From positions 27,969 to 91,968 of IMG/VR virus record IMGVR_UViG_3300043449_002675: a DNA stretch of 64,000 bases. The stretch is one strand, 5' to 3'. The position numbers and the translations under genes were made by a program. Each line of letters begins with the position of its first letter. Within the stretch, counting starts at the first letter, position 1. This DNA comes from a virus. Of the stretch, positions 50,126 to 57,601 are shown piece after piece. The notes below the pieces were generated by a model. It did not search any database. It was not told the DNA's origin and saw only the letters and a program-made list of their open reading frames with translations.

Positions 50126-51064
50126 ATGAATGAAAATAAACCGCACAACCCTTGGAAAAAAAGTGATCAAGCTAAAAAGAACATGTCTGAAGCTGCAAAA
50201 AGGAAATGGGCATCTGAACTTGGGCGAAAACTAAAACAGAGATTAAGCGAATTAACTGCGCAAAAAATTGTATCAGGAAAACAGAAGAAAACTAATCGTG
50301 GATATTTTTATAGCACGAAAATGGGTGATTATATACCTTGGTATTCAACATACGAGTTAAAAGCACTTACCATTTTAGAATCAGACCATAAAGTTTTGAA
50401 TTACAAAACTGCACATTATTATCATGTTAATGGGCGCAGTCGTGTCGCAGATATACTAGTTAATAATAATAAAATAATTGAAGTCAAGCCACAAGATATT
50501 TTAGATCGTAATTATCCAAAAGTCATAGAACAAATAGAAGATGCAAAAGCATATTGTGATATTCAAAAATATGAATATGAAATATGGACAGAAAAAGAAT
50601 TGGGATTTAGTAGTTACCATGATGCTAGAATGTGGTCGGACGAATTCAGAAAAACACTTGAAGGTATTGATTATCCAGCAGTAAGAAAAAAGAAAGGCCG
50701 TGACAGAGCAAACAAACATTATTGGCTAAAGATAGCTGGGGTTACAGTAACCAATTTTTGCAAACATTGTGAGTGCAGTCATACACAACTTAAAGTAACA
50801 TTTATGAAAAACATAAAAAAAAATAATGGCGAGTACATTTGTTGGAAGGAAAATGGCAGACGTATAGGAAAGTTGCCAAAAGATCATCTAAAAAGGATAA
50901 ATCCATATGCACATGAAAACAAACAGGAGTGCATAAATTGCAAGAATGTGCTTGACTATTCAAACTTTTCTGTTAAAAATAAAAAAACTGGAAATTTGAT
51001 GAATGTGTGCAAAGGTTGTCGGTCCAAAAAAGCTTTGGAGAAATATCATGCAACCAAGAAGTAA
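50126..51064 (+). CDS. Homing-type endonuclease (PD-(D/E)XK with NUMOD3-like start)
   Basis: A 312-residue protein. Residues 14-30 resemble a NUMOD3 DNA-binding helix (A-K-K-N-M-S-E-A-A-K-R-K-W). The nuclease core has E77, then D109 in R-V-A-D-I-L-V and E119-V-K121, a PD-(D/E)XK/TnsA-like active site. The C-terminus has two zinc-finger-like parts (C-K-H-C and C-I-N-C with C-K-G-C). Its own promoter, position behind the capsid terminator and ordinary AT-rich codon use suggest an inserted selfish gene. AAGGTAG precedes the ATG. Confidence 0.65.
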   Translation: MNENKPHNPWKKSDQAKKNMSEAAKRKWASELGRKLKQRLSELTAQKIVSGKQKKTNRGYFYSTKMGDYIPWYSTYELKALTILESDHKVLNYKTAHYYHVNGRSRVADILVNNNKIIEVKPQDILDRNYPKVIEQIEDAKAYCDIQKYEYEIWTEKELGFSSYHDARMWSDEFRKTLEGIDYPAVRKKKGRDRANKHYWLKIAGVTVTNFCKHCECSHTQLKVTFMKNIKKNNGEYICWKENGRRIGKLPKDHLKRINPYAHENKQECINCKNVLDYSNFSVKNKKTGNLMNVCKGCRSKKALEKYHATKK

Positions 51065-51224
51065 TTTCGGTCACAAATTCTCTATAAGGTTGTGGAAAGA
51101 TAAAATATTTGATAGCAACATACACAAACATAACTCTTTCGATCATTATTATACCAGATCATGTTTATTTGGATTAGAGAGCGTCAATTGTTATTGTTTT
51201 TTTGGCCTTGGTTATTTTAATTGA
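51048..51224 (+). CDS. Small hypothetical protein, repeat copy 1
   Basis: A 58-residue ORF starting inside the end of the endonuclease gene. It contains F-S-I-R-L-W-K-D-K-I-F-D-S and F-D-H-Y then C-L-F-G, matching the pattern in the next ORF. It may be a remnant of a duplicated phage gene. Expression uncertain. Confidence 0.35.
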   Translation: MQPRSNFGHKFSIRLWKDKIFDSNIHKHNSFDHYYTRSCLFGLESVNCYCFFGLGYFN

Positions 51225-51236
51225 GGCAAGAAGTCC

Positions 51237-51425
51237 ATGATTTTGCGAACGAAGTTTTCTTGGGAATCTAAAATATTCGATTCCGGCGCAGACAATTATC
51301 ACATTTTTGATGGTGTTTTTGATATGAGTGATTGTTTCTCAGGCAGAGCAGCACATGCATTTCCATTTAATTTTACCAAATTGAATCCATATAATTGGGT
51401 CAAGGAAATTGAAATTTTTAAATAA
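51237..51425 (+). CDS. Small hypothetical protein, repeat copy 2
   Basis: A 62-residue ORF with GAGG upstream. F-S-W-E-S-K-I-F-D-S, then F-D-G-V-F-D and C-F-S-G align with the previous ORF. Function unknown; the pair lies between two mobile-type endonucleases and before the tRNA gene. Confidence 0.35.
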   Translation: MILRTKFSWESKIFDSGADNYHIFDGVFDMSDCFSGRAAHAFPFNFTKLNPYNWVKEIEIFK

Positions 51426-51488
51426 TTAAACACCACTATAATACTTTATATGCAGTAATTGCATAGTTTATGCGATAAGTGCATATTT

Positions 51489-51560
51489 GCGGGTGTGGCA
51501 TATCGGCTGTGCGTTAGGTTTCCAACCTAATTTAGGTGGGTTCGACTCCCTCCATCCGCT
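51489..51560 (+). tRNA. tRNA-Gly(UCC)
   Basis: A complete 72-base cloverleaf. The acceptor GCGGGTG pairs with CATCCGC (one G-U). The D-stem is 51498-51501 with 51509-51512. The anticodon stem TTAGG/CCTAA is perfect, with loop TTTCCAA giving anticodon UCC. The T-arm loop is TTCGACT on a five-pair stem with one T-T mismatch. Discriminator U, C35 and C36 agree with glycine identity. The CCA end is not encoded. It reads GGA, a codon used freely here. The 3' half overlaps the endonuclease gene on the other strand. Confidence 0.85.
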
Positions 51561-51960
51561 TTTCTCTTAACTCATGATGTAATTTTCTGTGGCAATTGCT
51601 ACAGATAGGAATGCATTTTTTAAGTTCAATCAATCCTTTATTAATTGCACCTTCATTGAAAAAAGCTGATACGTCTTTTTCTTTATTATCTTCTGGGTGA
51701 TGAAAGTCTATGCAAGCTGGGTGTGATTCGCCGCAAGCGCATTTGAATTGTTTTTTATATTCTTGCCACCAATCTCTAATTTGTTTTTTCTTTTCGCTAG
51801 CGGCCAAAATATATTTTTCAGAATATTTTTTGTAATGGTTATTAGTATCAACTCTGTGACAAGTTTTGCATTTCGAATGTCTTGTATTTTTTGCTTTGCA
51901 TTTGAAACTGAAATCCTCTAAGGGTTTTTCAGTTTGGCAGGAGTTGCAAAACTTACGCAT
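51532..51960 (-). CDS. HNH endonuclease with N-terminal zinc finger
   Basis: A 142-residue protein. Two C-x-x-C pairs (C5-N-S-C8 and C-K-T-C) form an N-terminal zinc finger. The HNH core is I-D-F-H-H-P, a later Cys pair, and C-S-N-C-H-R-K-L-H-H at the C-terminus. The last eight codons and the stop lie within the 3' half of the tRNA on the opposite strand. There is no Shine-Dalgarno site. Free-standing HNH genes of this kind are usually selfish nicking enzymes. Confidence 0.8.
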   Translation of the reverse strand: MRKFCNSCQTEKPLEDFSFKCKAKNTRHSKCKTCHRVDTNNHYKKYSEKYILAASEKKKQIRDWWQEYKKQFKCACGESHPACIDFHHPEDNKEKDVSAFFNEGAINKGLIELKKCIPICSNCHRKLHHELREKRMEGVEPT

Positions 51961-52023
51961 AAAAAATTGTAAGTAAAAATAAATTAGCGGGCAAAATTTG
52001 CTATAATTATTTTGAGGTGTAAA

Positions 52024-52485
52024 ATGGCTACATTGAATGACTTATTGACTGCACTAAAAAGGGCAAAACCGGAAAGTTTGGTTGGCATTTACACACCAAG
52101 TGGTGTGAGTGTGCCATGTCACTTTCACATAACCGAAATAGGGCAAGCCATAAAAAACTTTGTCGATTGCGGCGGAGTAAAGAGACAAACAACTAATACC
52201 ACATTTCAGGTGTGGGTTGCTGATGACTATGACCACAAACTCACAGTTGAAAAGTTAACTAAGATCATAAATGCTGGGTATGATTTAATTAACCCTGAAG
52301 ATGAAATAGTCGTTGAGTTTGATAATAAATATACTATTGGTCTTTATGGTGTGGAATCTACACAAATACTGGATGAATTTGTGAACATATATTTGAGTAA
52401 GATACAGGCTAATTGTTTAGCGCCTGACAAGTGTGGAATAAAACCAAAAACTGTCACATGTTGTGGCAGTAAGGGGTGCTGCTAA
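52024..52485 (+). CDS. DUF6428-like protein with Cys-rich tail
   Basis: GAGGTG ahead of the ATG sets the start. The 153-residue protein has an H-F-H-I-T-E-I segment near residue 34, then D-C-G-G, a V-W-V-A-D-D strand and a helix, as I recall for DUF6428, a bacterial domain of unknown function. It ends in a Cys-rich tail (C-C-G-S-K-G-C-C) likely to bind metal. In bacteria such proteins occur next to metal-response genes; the phage role is unknown. Confidence 0.5.
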   Translation: MATLNDLLTALKRAKPESLVGIYTPSGVSVPCHFHITEIGQAIKNFVDCGGVKRQTTNTTFQVWVADDYDHKLTVEKLTKIINAGYDLINPEDEIVVEFDNKYTIGLYGVESTQILDEFVNIYLSKIQANCLAPDKCGIKPKTVTCCGSKGCC

Positions 52486-52595
52486 CTATATTAAGTTGGC
52501 TGGTAGGTATATGGTGGTCGTTTTAGCTCTTTCCTGACTCGGATGCCTTTTAGCGAAGTGGCGAAGATTAAGAGCGTCAGCGCTTTGCACAGCCT

Positions 52596-53423
52596 TTAAT
52601 CAATTTCATGTAAAAGCTTATTAGTATTTTCAATGCCTCTCATAAACATAAAGAAGTAGAATATGTTGTAAGTTACTCCGTACAACTTATCCACATACAG
52701 TAAGGTGGATGTAATTGCTCCTACCGTTGGATTAGTATAAACCAAGACAAGCATGATGCATACGTGCATCAGTATGGATAAAGAGTCGTTAAAAAAGAAA
52801 TTTGCAGCGTCTAAATTAGATTTCTTTATGTAATCTGAACCTAGGTTAATTAAGTGTGGTTTGTATTCGAGATTTTCCATCAAAGAATGGTTTATATTTT
52901 CTTTATTGTTTTGTATGTCTAAATCTACTTTTTGTGTTTTAAAGCTGTACACTTTGTTGACAATAATCATAAAGAAAAACAAAACTGTTGCGATCAAGCC
53001 AATTTTATGATCGGTTATGTAGAGCATGGTTAGAGCAGTTCCTGCTCCGATAAAGGAGTTAATTATTTGTGGCAAGCTATATTCGAAAAAGTCTGAATAG
53101 TATCCTACCAGTTGATACCTAGCTGCTATTTTAGCAGGTATCATATTTTTATTTCTTAATATTTGTACTGCTTTTATTGCCTTATCACAAAATATTTTCA
53201 TGAATACAATGGTATCAATTCTTTTAAGGCCATAGCCCAAGATTAATGCAGTTATTTCCGCTATCAGGAGAAAAACAAGGCCGGAATTGTCTTTTATTAG
53301 CAAGCCATCTATGGCCTTACCCAAAAGGTAAGGCATAATCGAAAACAAACCGTACTGTATGATGAGAAGGGAGTAGATTAAGGAAATCTGTAGTTTATTT
53401 TCCTTCAGAATTTCCTTGATCAT
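52596..53423 (-). CDS. ABC-transporter-type transmembrane domain without ATPase
   Basis: A 275-residue membrane protein with about six hydrophobic segments. It starts K-E-I-L-K-E-N-K then I-Y-S-L-L-I-I-Q-Y, has the P-Y-L-L-G-K-A-I-D loop and the cytoplasmic helices seen in type-1 ABC exporters, and stops where the nucleotide-binding domain would begin. No Walker A, signature or Walker B motif is present here or in neighbouring genes, so it cannot hydrolyse ATP alone. It may hijack a host ATPase, act as a decoy or be a fragment. Start ATG 53423 overlaps the upstream gene. Confidence 0.6.
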   Translation of the reverse strand: MIKEILKENKLQISLIYSLLIIQYGLFSIMPYLLGKAIDGLLIKDNSGLVFLLIAEITALILGYGLKRIDTIVFMKIFCDKAIKAVQILRNKNMIPAKIAARYQLVGYYSDFFEYSLPQIINSFIGAGTALTMLYITDHKIGLIATVLFFFMIIVNKVYSFKTQKVDLDIQNNKENINHSLMENLEYKPHLINLGSDYIKKSNLDAANFFFNDSLSILMHVCIMLVLVYTNPTVGAITSTLLYVDKLYGVTYNIFYFFMFMRGIENTNKLLHEID

Positions 53424-53574
53424 TTTGTTCACTCATGAATGGGCACTTTGATTCGATGTAATCTTCATTATCATTAAAGCAATTGGGATTCGGAGCATCA
53501 TTCATAGTGAAGACACTAACGATTCCATAAAGGACAATAGCAAACATAGCTACCATCACAATGATTTGCAACAT
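53395..53574 (-). CDS. Membrane microprotein
   Basis: A 59-residue protein with one N-terminal transmembrane helix (L-Q-I-I-V-M-V-A-M-F-A-I-V-L-Y) and a polar tail with two Cys. Its ATG overlaps the upstream stop (TGATG) and its end overlaps the ABC-like gene, so all three are one coupled unit. Confidence 0.5.
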   Translation of the reverse strand: MLQIIVMVAMFAIVLYGIVSVFTMNDAPNPNCFNDNEDYIESKCPFMSEQNDQGNSEGK

Positions 53575-53717
53575 CACTTTTTGTCTCCATCGATGTTTTC
53601 GTCGTAATCAACTGGGCTTGGATCTATTGTGGCAAATACTGCTGCCATTAGGGTAACTAGTCCGAAAATAAGGACCATAAATATGCAAAAATTGAGAATT
53701 CCCATAAAGATGTCCAT
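53574..53717 (-). CDS. Membrane microprotein (47 residues)
   Basis: M-D-I-F-M-G-I-L-N-F followed by a hydrophobic helix and an acidic tail (D-Y-D-E-N-I-D-G-D-K-K). The ATG directly follows the stop of the upstream gene and its stop overlaps the next ATG. One transmembrane helix of about 25 residues. Too short for family recognition. Confidence 0.5.
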   Translation of the reverse strand: MDIFMGILNFCIFMVLIFGLVTLMAAVFATIDPSPVDYDENIDGDKK

Positions 53718-54005
53718 TTAGTTCCAGCCGCCTTCTAAAGGTTGTCCTTTTGTAATACCTCTGATAACTTCATGGAGTCTTTCAATTTCGTCCAAGCACT
53801 TAATTATATCCATTTTTGCATGTGCAATAAACGTGGCATTATTCTCTTGATTTTGGTTTTGATTGATTCGTGCAATTGGGTGATAGTGGTACAATTCACC
53901 GCAGTACACGGACCATATTCCGTCCCTTAAATCTGTAACCCAAGGGCCGTTGGTAGCTTTTTTGCACCTTGCTTCAATTTCTTTTATTTCAATTGGTGTT
54001 AGCAT
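53718..54005 (-). CDS. Phage Ead/Ea22-like small protein
   Basis: A 95-residue protein with E-A-R-C-K-K-A-T-N-G-P-W near the start, and T-F-I-A-H-A-K-M-D-I then L-D-E-I-E-R-L-H in the second half. This set is typical of a widespread phage protein family of unknown function, often annotated Ead/Ea22-like. It is coupled to neighbours on both sides by short overlaps. Confidence 0.55.
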   Translation of the reverse strand: MLTPIEIKEIEARCKKATNGPWVTDLRDGIWSVYCGELYHYHPIARINQNQNQENNATFIAHAKMDIIKCLDEIERLHEVIRGITKGQPLEGGWN

Positions 54006-54334
54006 ATGTTAAACGAGTAACAATTAAATTCTTTTTTTAGCAATCCTAATACTTCGTGAAGTGCCATATTTTTAACTGTACCGTCTCCTAAGTTTTTATG
54101 TTCTTGAGTGGTAACATGATCTGCATAATTTTTGATAATTTGCAAACACTGTTGAATTGTATCTCGCTCTATAGTTTCCTTATTACATTTTTTGATTTTG
54201 TAAGTTATATCTTCATGTTCTCTGAGTAATGCTTGTAAAAGTTTAATTGGTAAAACTATAGAAGGATTCATTACAATATTTTCATGATTATTTAGTCTTT
54301 TGGTTATTTCTTCTGCTGGATTAATCTCATTCAT
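53999..54334 (-). CDS. Small helical hypothetical protein
   Basis: A 111-residue, mainly helical protein starting M-N-E-I-N-P-A-E-E-I. The ATG overlaps the upstream gene by eight bases and the end overlaps the next gene by seven. No motif recognised; one of a chain of small co-translated accessory genes. Confidence 0.45.
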   Translation of the reverse strand: MNEINPAEEITKRLNNHENIVMNPSIVLPIKLLQALLREHEDITYKIKKCNKETIERDTIQQCLQIIKNYADHVTTQEHKNLGDGTVKNMALHEVLGLLKKEFNCYSFNIC

Positions 54335-54569
54335 TTTTATTTTCTTCTTCTGAAAAAAGTTCATCGTAATCTAGTATTTCCCACAGTTGTTCATCAGCTT
54401 TTCTGCGGTCTTCGTTGTAATTATCTACGGAAAGAATAGTTTTTCTGTGTTTATTCATTGCTCTTTTTAGGGCTTTTAATTTAGTTTCTATTTTAATCAT
54501 TATTTCCATAGCATCATCGAGGCTATCTTGAAGAATTTCGATATGTTCCATCATTTGTTCAGGATTCAT
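54327..54569 (-). CDS. Small coiled-coil hypothetical protein
   Basis: An 80-residue helical protein (M-N-P-E-Q-M-M-E-H-I, then alternating charged and hydrophobic residues). GAGGA lies directly ahead, and the start overlaps the upstream stop region. No recognised family. Confidence 0.45.
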   Translation of the reverse strand: MNPEQMMEHIEILQDSLDDAMEIMIKIETKLKALKRAMNKHRKTILSVDNYNEDRRKADEQLWEILDYDELFSEEENKNE

Positions 54570-54798
54570 TTTCCTCCGATTCGAAGTGTTTGCAACCTTG
54601 ATGTTCAAATGTTAATAGAGAAACTCTTGGGCTTTTTTTATTTGAGCAAATTCCCCAATCGTTGTTAATTTGTAATTTTTGGAAATATTTACAACTACAG
54701 CTGCAATCTGGTCCCCAATCATCTTGTCTGTTTCTTTGTCCAAATGGTTCAAAATCTTGATCTAAGCAGATAAGAATTTGATGCAAATGTTCGTGCAT
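54559..54798 (-). CDS. Small Cys-rich zinc-binding-type protein
   Basis: A 79-residue protein with C-S-C-S-C near residue 32, a W-G-I-C-S-N strand and T-F-E-H-Q-G-C-K-H-F-E at the end. The Cys/His spacing suggests one structural metal site. The same arrangement (W-G-x-C-x-N, L-L-T-F-E-H-Q-G-C) is familiar from small bacterial and phage hypotheticals, function unknown. Confidence 0.5.
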   Translation of the reverse strand: MHEHLHQILICLDQDFEPFGQRNRQDDWGPDCSCSCKYFQKLQINNDWGICSNKKSPRVSLLTFEHQGCKHFESEENES

Positions 54799-54799
54799 T

Positions 54800-54940
54800 T
54801 TAATTTCTCTTGATATATTCTTTTAGCTTTCTATTTTCTGATTTGTAGTTATGAATTTGGACTGTTAGTAAGGTGACTACGAATAGCCAGATTACAAAAA
54901 GACCAGTGGCAAGTTTTTCAACAAGTGTGATGTTCATCAT
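54800..54940 (-). CDS. Membrane microprotein
   Basis: About 46 residues (start at the first of two ATG codons after AAGGA). One transmembrane helix (L-A-T-G-L-F-V-I-W-L-F-V-V-T-L-L) is followed by a basic tail (K-L-K-E-Y-I-K-R-N). The start overlaps the stop of the upstream membrane gene. Confidence 0.45.
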   Translation of the reverse strand: MMNITLVEKLATGLFVIWLFVVTLLTVQIHNYKSENRKLKEYIKRN

Positions 54941-55122
54941 TGTGGTTCCTTCAAATGATGACTCAATGACATGAGAAATGAAGCTAGGCAAGCAAAGAGT
55001 AAGCCCTGCAGTTTTCCTTCTTCGCTCCTAAGACCGAAGAAGAAGAGAAAGCAGAAGAGGACGCTTAAGAAACTGCAGATAATGCAGCTTGTGTACAGGG
55101 CTTTGCGGATGTTCTCTGGCAT
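54937..55122 (-). CDS. Small two-helix membrane protein
   Basis: A 61-residue protein with GAGGAGG before the ATG and two hydrophobic segments (about 10-31 and 38-54) joined by a short charged loop, like a small hairpin membrane protein. A holin would have this size, but charge pattern and place do not single it out. It overlaps the upstream gene by 58 bases. Confidence 0.45.
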   Translation of the reverse strand: MPENIRKALYTSCIICSFLSVLFCFLFFFGLRSEEGKLQGLLFACLASFLMSLSHHLKEPQ

Positions 55123-55331
55123 TTTTTGGCCTCCTCAAGTTGTGCTCTTAAGTAGACTACTTCATCAGCCAGCTTTTTGCAAGCGATTTTGTATCCTCTG
55201 CTGGTTTTGGAGACAGGGACGACCAAATCATCGAACCATATGTTGGCATCTGTGATGATTTCATCTATTGAGTAATTATTTGTTTTGAGTGAATCTAAAT
55301 TAAGTTCTCTCAAGTTTTCAGGTTTTAGCAA
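55065..55331 (-). CDS. Small hypothetical protein
   Basis: An 88-residue protein from a TTG start one base after the upstream stop. The central part is helical (A-C-K-K-L-A-D-E-V-V-Y-L-R-A-Q-L-E-E-A) and the tail Ala/Ser/Cys-rich. The long 3' overlap with a gene that has a better ribosome site makes the end region uncertain. Confidence 0.4.
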   Translation of the reverse strand: MLKPENLRELNLDSLKTNNYSIDEIITDANIWFDDLVVPVSKTSRGYKIACKKLADEVVYLRAQLEEAKKCQRTSAKPCTQAALSAVS

Positions 55332-55332
55332 A

Positions 55333-55581
55333 TTAATCTCTTGGGTATAAGTCTCTTAGAATTTTTTTAAGTTTTCTAGCTTGGTTATGGCTCAAGTTAA
55401 TTTTTTTTGTATTGTGTTTGCGATCTTTATCTCTTTCGATTTGTTCTAATCTTATTCCGGCAAAGGATGCTGGGTTAAATTTTACAATTATTTCGGAGAA
55501 GTCATATTCTGCATAGCCATCTGGCGATTTATATGTTGTTGTATCTTTACCTATAAAATTTTGACTTTGTCCACTTTTCAT
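55333..55581 (-). CDS. Small hypothetical protein
   Basis: An 82-residue protein with GAGGTGAT before the ATG. N-terminal half beta-like (Y-A-E-Y-D-F-S-E-I-I-V-K-F), C-terminal half a basic helix (H-N-Q-A-R-K-L-K-K-I-L-R-D-L-Y). Could bind nucleic acid; inference from charge only. Confidence 0.45.
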   Translation of the reverse strand: MKSGQSQNFIGKDTTTYKSPDGYAEYDFSEIIVKFNPASFAGIRLEQIERDKDRKHNTKKINLSHNQARKLKKILRDLYPRD

Positions 55582-55611
55582 AAATCACCTCGCAGTTATA
55601 AAATATTATAG

Positions 55612-55971
55612 TTATACAATAGAGAGAGCTGCAAAAGTTTTTTTCTTTTCTCCGTGATACTCTGTGCCTATTTTGTTCTCTATTAAAAATTCGGTTAAAT
55701 CCTTGCCATCTGGAAGCTCTATGCTTGCCCTAGCTCTGCCATATTTTTCCGATCCTTCATCCTTGACAATGACATACTTATTTTCTATCAGATTCCTAAC
55801 GAATTCCTTGGCCATTTTGCCTTTGGTAGTTGTTAGTTCAGGTGTATCGATGCCATCAAGTCTTATCTTGAATTTTTGTGTAACTCCAAAGCCCAGTTCA
55901 ATTAGTGCTTCAAAAGTATCCCCGTCAAGAACTCGTGTAACTAAGCCTTGGTAATGGTTTTCTGACTTCAT
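55612..55971 (-). CDS. Staphylococcal-nuclease homologue (SNase)
   Basis: A 119-residue single-domain protein with D16-G-D18-T, R37 in K-I-R-L-D-G, D42, E45 in D-T-P-E and R79 in K-Y-G-R-A, matching the catalytic Asp, Arg, Glu, Arg set of the family. It cleaves DNA or RNA with calcium. There is no signal peptide, so it acts inside the cell. Perfect GGAGG sets the start although it lies 47 bases inside the upstream deaminase gene. Confidence 0.88.
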   Translation of the reverse strand: MKSENHYQGLVTRVLDGDTFEALIELGFGVTQKFKIRLDGIDTPELTTTKGKMAKEFVRNLIENKYVIVKDEGSEKYGRARASIELPDGKDLTEFLIENKIGTEYHGEKKKTFAALSIV

Positions 55972-56452
55972 AAATGCCTCCAGTTAAATTGTTTACGCTT
56001 AAACTTTCTGTTAAGTCTATTTTATTTTGACTCTGTATTATTAATTCATTTCCCCAGTATTCACTATCATTGCAGCTCCAAGTAACCTTGTTTATGCCAA
56101 CTGAATCAAGGAGTTGCTGGCAATGGGCGCAAGGTTTGGCCATGCGAAATTGACCATGTCTATTGATTCTCAAACTTAAAATTTCTATGTCTTTTGGTTT
56201 GATGGTAACAGGAAGTTTTGTGACTAAATCACTTTCGGCGTGTGGAAAGGGATACTTGAGCCATTTTTTAACATTATGCAAACGTGCAAGCTCATAAATC
56301 TTGTAGCTAAAATAGTCTGGCTGATTTTTGCCAATTGCAATAAGCTGATTTTTCTTAATTGCAAATGCGTAATGAAATCTTTCTCTGCTCTTATCGTGAT
56401 CCCAATCACGATAGAGTATTTTAACACATTGTTTGATAATGTTCTGTTTCAC
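55925..56452 (-). CDS. Cytidine/dCMP deaminase-like protein
   Basis: A 175-residue protein with zinc motif H71-A-E73 and P107-C108-A-H-C111, the two halves of the nucleoside-deaminase fold. Substrate unknown; phage members often act on dCMP to supply dUMP for thymidylate, but the spacing differs from T4 dCMP deaminase. GTG start without a clear ribosome site. The C-terminus overlaps the nuclease gene by 47 bases. Confidence 0.75.
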   Translation of the reverse strand: MKQNIIKQCVKILYRDWDHDKSRERFHYAFAIKKNQLIAIGKNQPDYFSYKIYELARLHNVKKWLKYPFPHAESDLVTKLPVTIKPKDIEILSLRINRHGQFRMAKPCAHCQQLLDSVGINKVTWSCNDSEYWGNELIIQSQNKIDLTESLSVNNLTGGIYEVRKPLPRLSYTSS

Positions 56453-56519
56453 ATTTTGACTCGTACTATATTATACGTACAAAATTGTCTATGAAACTAC
56501 TTTATATTACAGAGGTTTT

Positions 56520-57032
56520 ATGAAAAACAGTTTTTTAAAATGGTGGCTTTTGAATGCAACCGTATTTGTATGTTTTGCAATAGCATCATATTTTGGTTTG
56601 CTAAAAGAAATTTATTTAAAAGATAGTAGTTTTCTAACATTTGTTATTATGCTGTTGTATTTTGCAAATAGCGCATATAACGGTTATTTGGCTTGGAATA
56701 TTGATAAAGGTGCGATTTTAGAAGAAGAAGAATCTGATACTGGATGGTTTGTATCCGAAATTTGTTTGTCTCTTGGAATGATTGGAACCGTTATAGGTTT
56801 TATTCAGATGTTAAGTGGATTTGCCAAGCCAGTGGAGGGTGTTCAGGCTTTACAAGCGCTTTTATCAAATATGAGTTATGGTATGGCTACAGCCCTTTAT
56901 ACAACTTTGGGCGGTTTGATATGCGGTAACCTACTTAAATTTCAATGCTTTATGCTTGAAAAGAATTTAGGAAAAAAGAAGGAAAAAGAATGTCAAAAAA
57001 CAGAAACTACGGATCACACACAAGCTTCCTAG
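56520..57032 (+). CDS. ExbB/TolQ/MotA-like proton-channel subunit
   Basis: A 170-residue protein with four hydrophobic segments (about 8-27, 40-58, 78-100, 113-135). Segment 3 has L-G-M-I-G-T-V-I-G-F-I, the family hallmark (ExbB: L-G-L-L-G-T-V-x-G), and segment 4 has Y-G-M-A-T-A-L-Y-T-T-L-G-G-L, the second hallmark. In bacteria five such subunits form a channel that turns ion flow into force on a partner. Shorter than ExbB (about 240). AGAGG sets the start. Ends with a basic Lys tail. Confidence 0.8.
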   Translation: MKNSFLKWWLLNATVFVCFAIASYFGLLKEIYLKDSSFLTFVIMLLYFANSAYNGYLAWNIDKGAILEEEESDTGWFVSEICLSLGMIGTVIGFIQMLSGFAKPVEGVQALQALLSNMSYGMATALYTTLGGLICGNLLKFQCFMLEKNLGKKKEKECQKTETTDHTQAS

Positions 57033-57601
57033 ATTTGTTATTTAATTCTTTACTGGCTTTCGTGGGGTTTTTCATTTTAACTTTGATGTACATTAAAGAA
57101 AATGAAGATAAAAGTCCTGTTGATCAACCGAAAGTTGAGTTTTTGATTACTTTAACTTGGCCAGCTGGCAACGATGACGATATAGACATATGGTTGGTAG
57201 ATCCTCTTGATAGTATTGTGTATTTTGGCAGAAAAGAAGATGGGCTCATGCATTTAGACCGAGATGATGTTGGAAATAAAAACGATGAAATAACTTTGCC
57301 AGATGGAAAGAAATTTGTGTACAGAGAAAACAGGGAAGTAGTAACTATTAGGGGACACATTACTGGAGAATATGTTATAAATTTGCATGTATTTAAAAAA
57401 CGAACTGTTGCTGGTGTCAAGGCAAATGTGAAAATAGAAAAACTAAATCCATATAGCACGGTAATAGTAAAAGATGTTGAATTAACAAGTGAAGGTGAAG
57501 AAGTAACTATATGCAGAATGAATTTGAATGGTGAAGGTGTTGTAACAAGTGTGAAAGATGGTCCTAAAAGAAGCTTGATACAGAAAAAGGCTGCACCATG
57601 A
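56990..57601 (+). CDS. ExbD/TolR/MotB-like subunit with beta-sandwich domain
   Basis: A 203-residue protein with AAGGA ahead of its ATG, overlapping the ExbB-like gene by 43 bases. S12-F-L-D15-L-L-F-N opens the single transmembrane helix (about 13-35); the Asp at the membrane entry is the proton-carrying residue in ExbD/MotB. The periplasmic part (about 48-175) is all beta. Its T-W-P-A-G-N-D-D-D-I-D-I-W-L-V-D-P and D-R-D-D-V-G recall YfaP/DUF2135-type domains. No OmpA-like peptidoglycan domain. Confidence 0.75.
   Translation: MSKNRNYGSHTSFLDLLFNSLLAFVGFFILTLMYIKENEDKSPVDQPKVEFLITLTWPAGNDDDIDIWLVDPLDSIVYFGRKEDGLMHLDRDDVGNKNDEITLPDGKKFVYRENREVVTIRGHITGEYVINLHVFKKRTVAGVKANVKIEKLNPYSTVIVKDVELTSEGEEVTICRMNLNGEGVVTSVKDGPKRSLIQKKAAP

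Noticed and set aside
52486-52595. RNA gene in the 110-base gap before the ABC-like gene
   Set aside because: No cloverleaf, strong hairpin or promoter could be made out.
54937-55122. Holin
   Set aside because: Size and two hydrophobic segments would fit, but no endolysin or spanin is adjacent and several similar microproteins are present.
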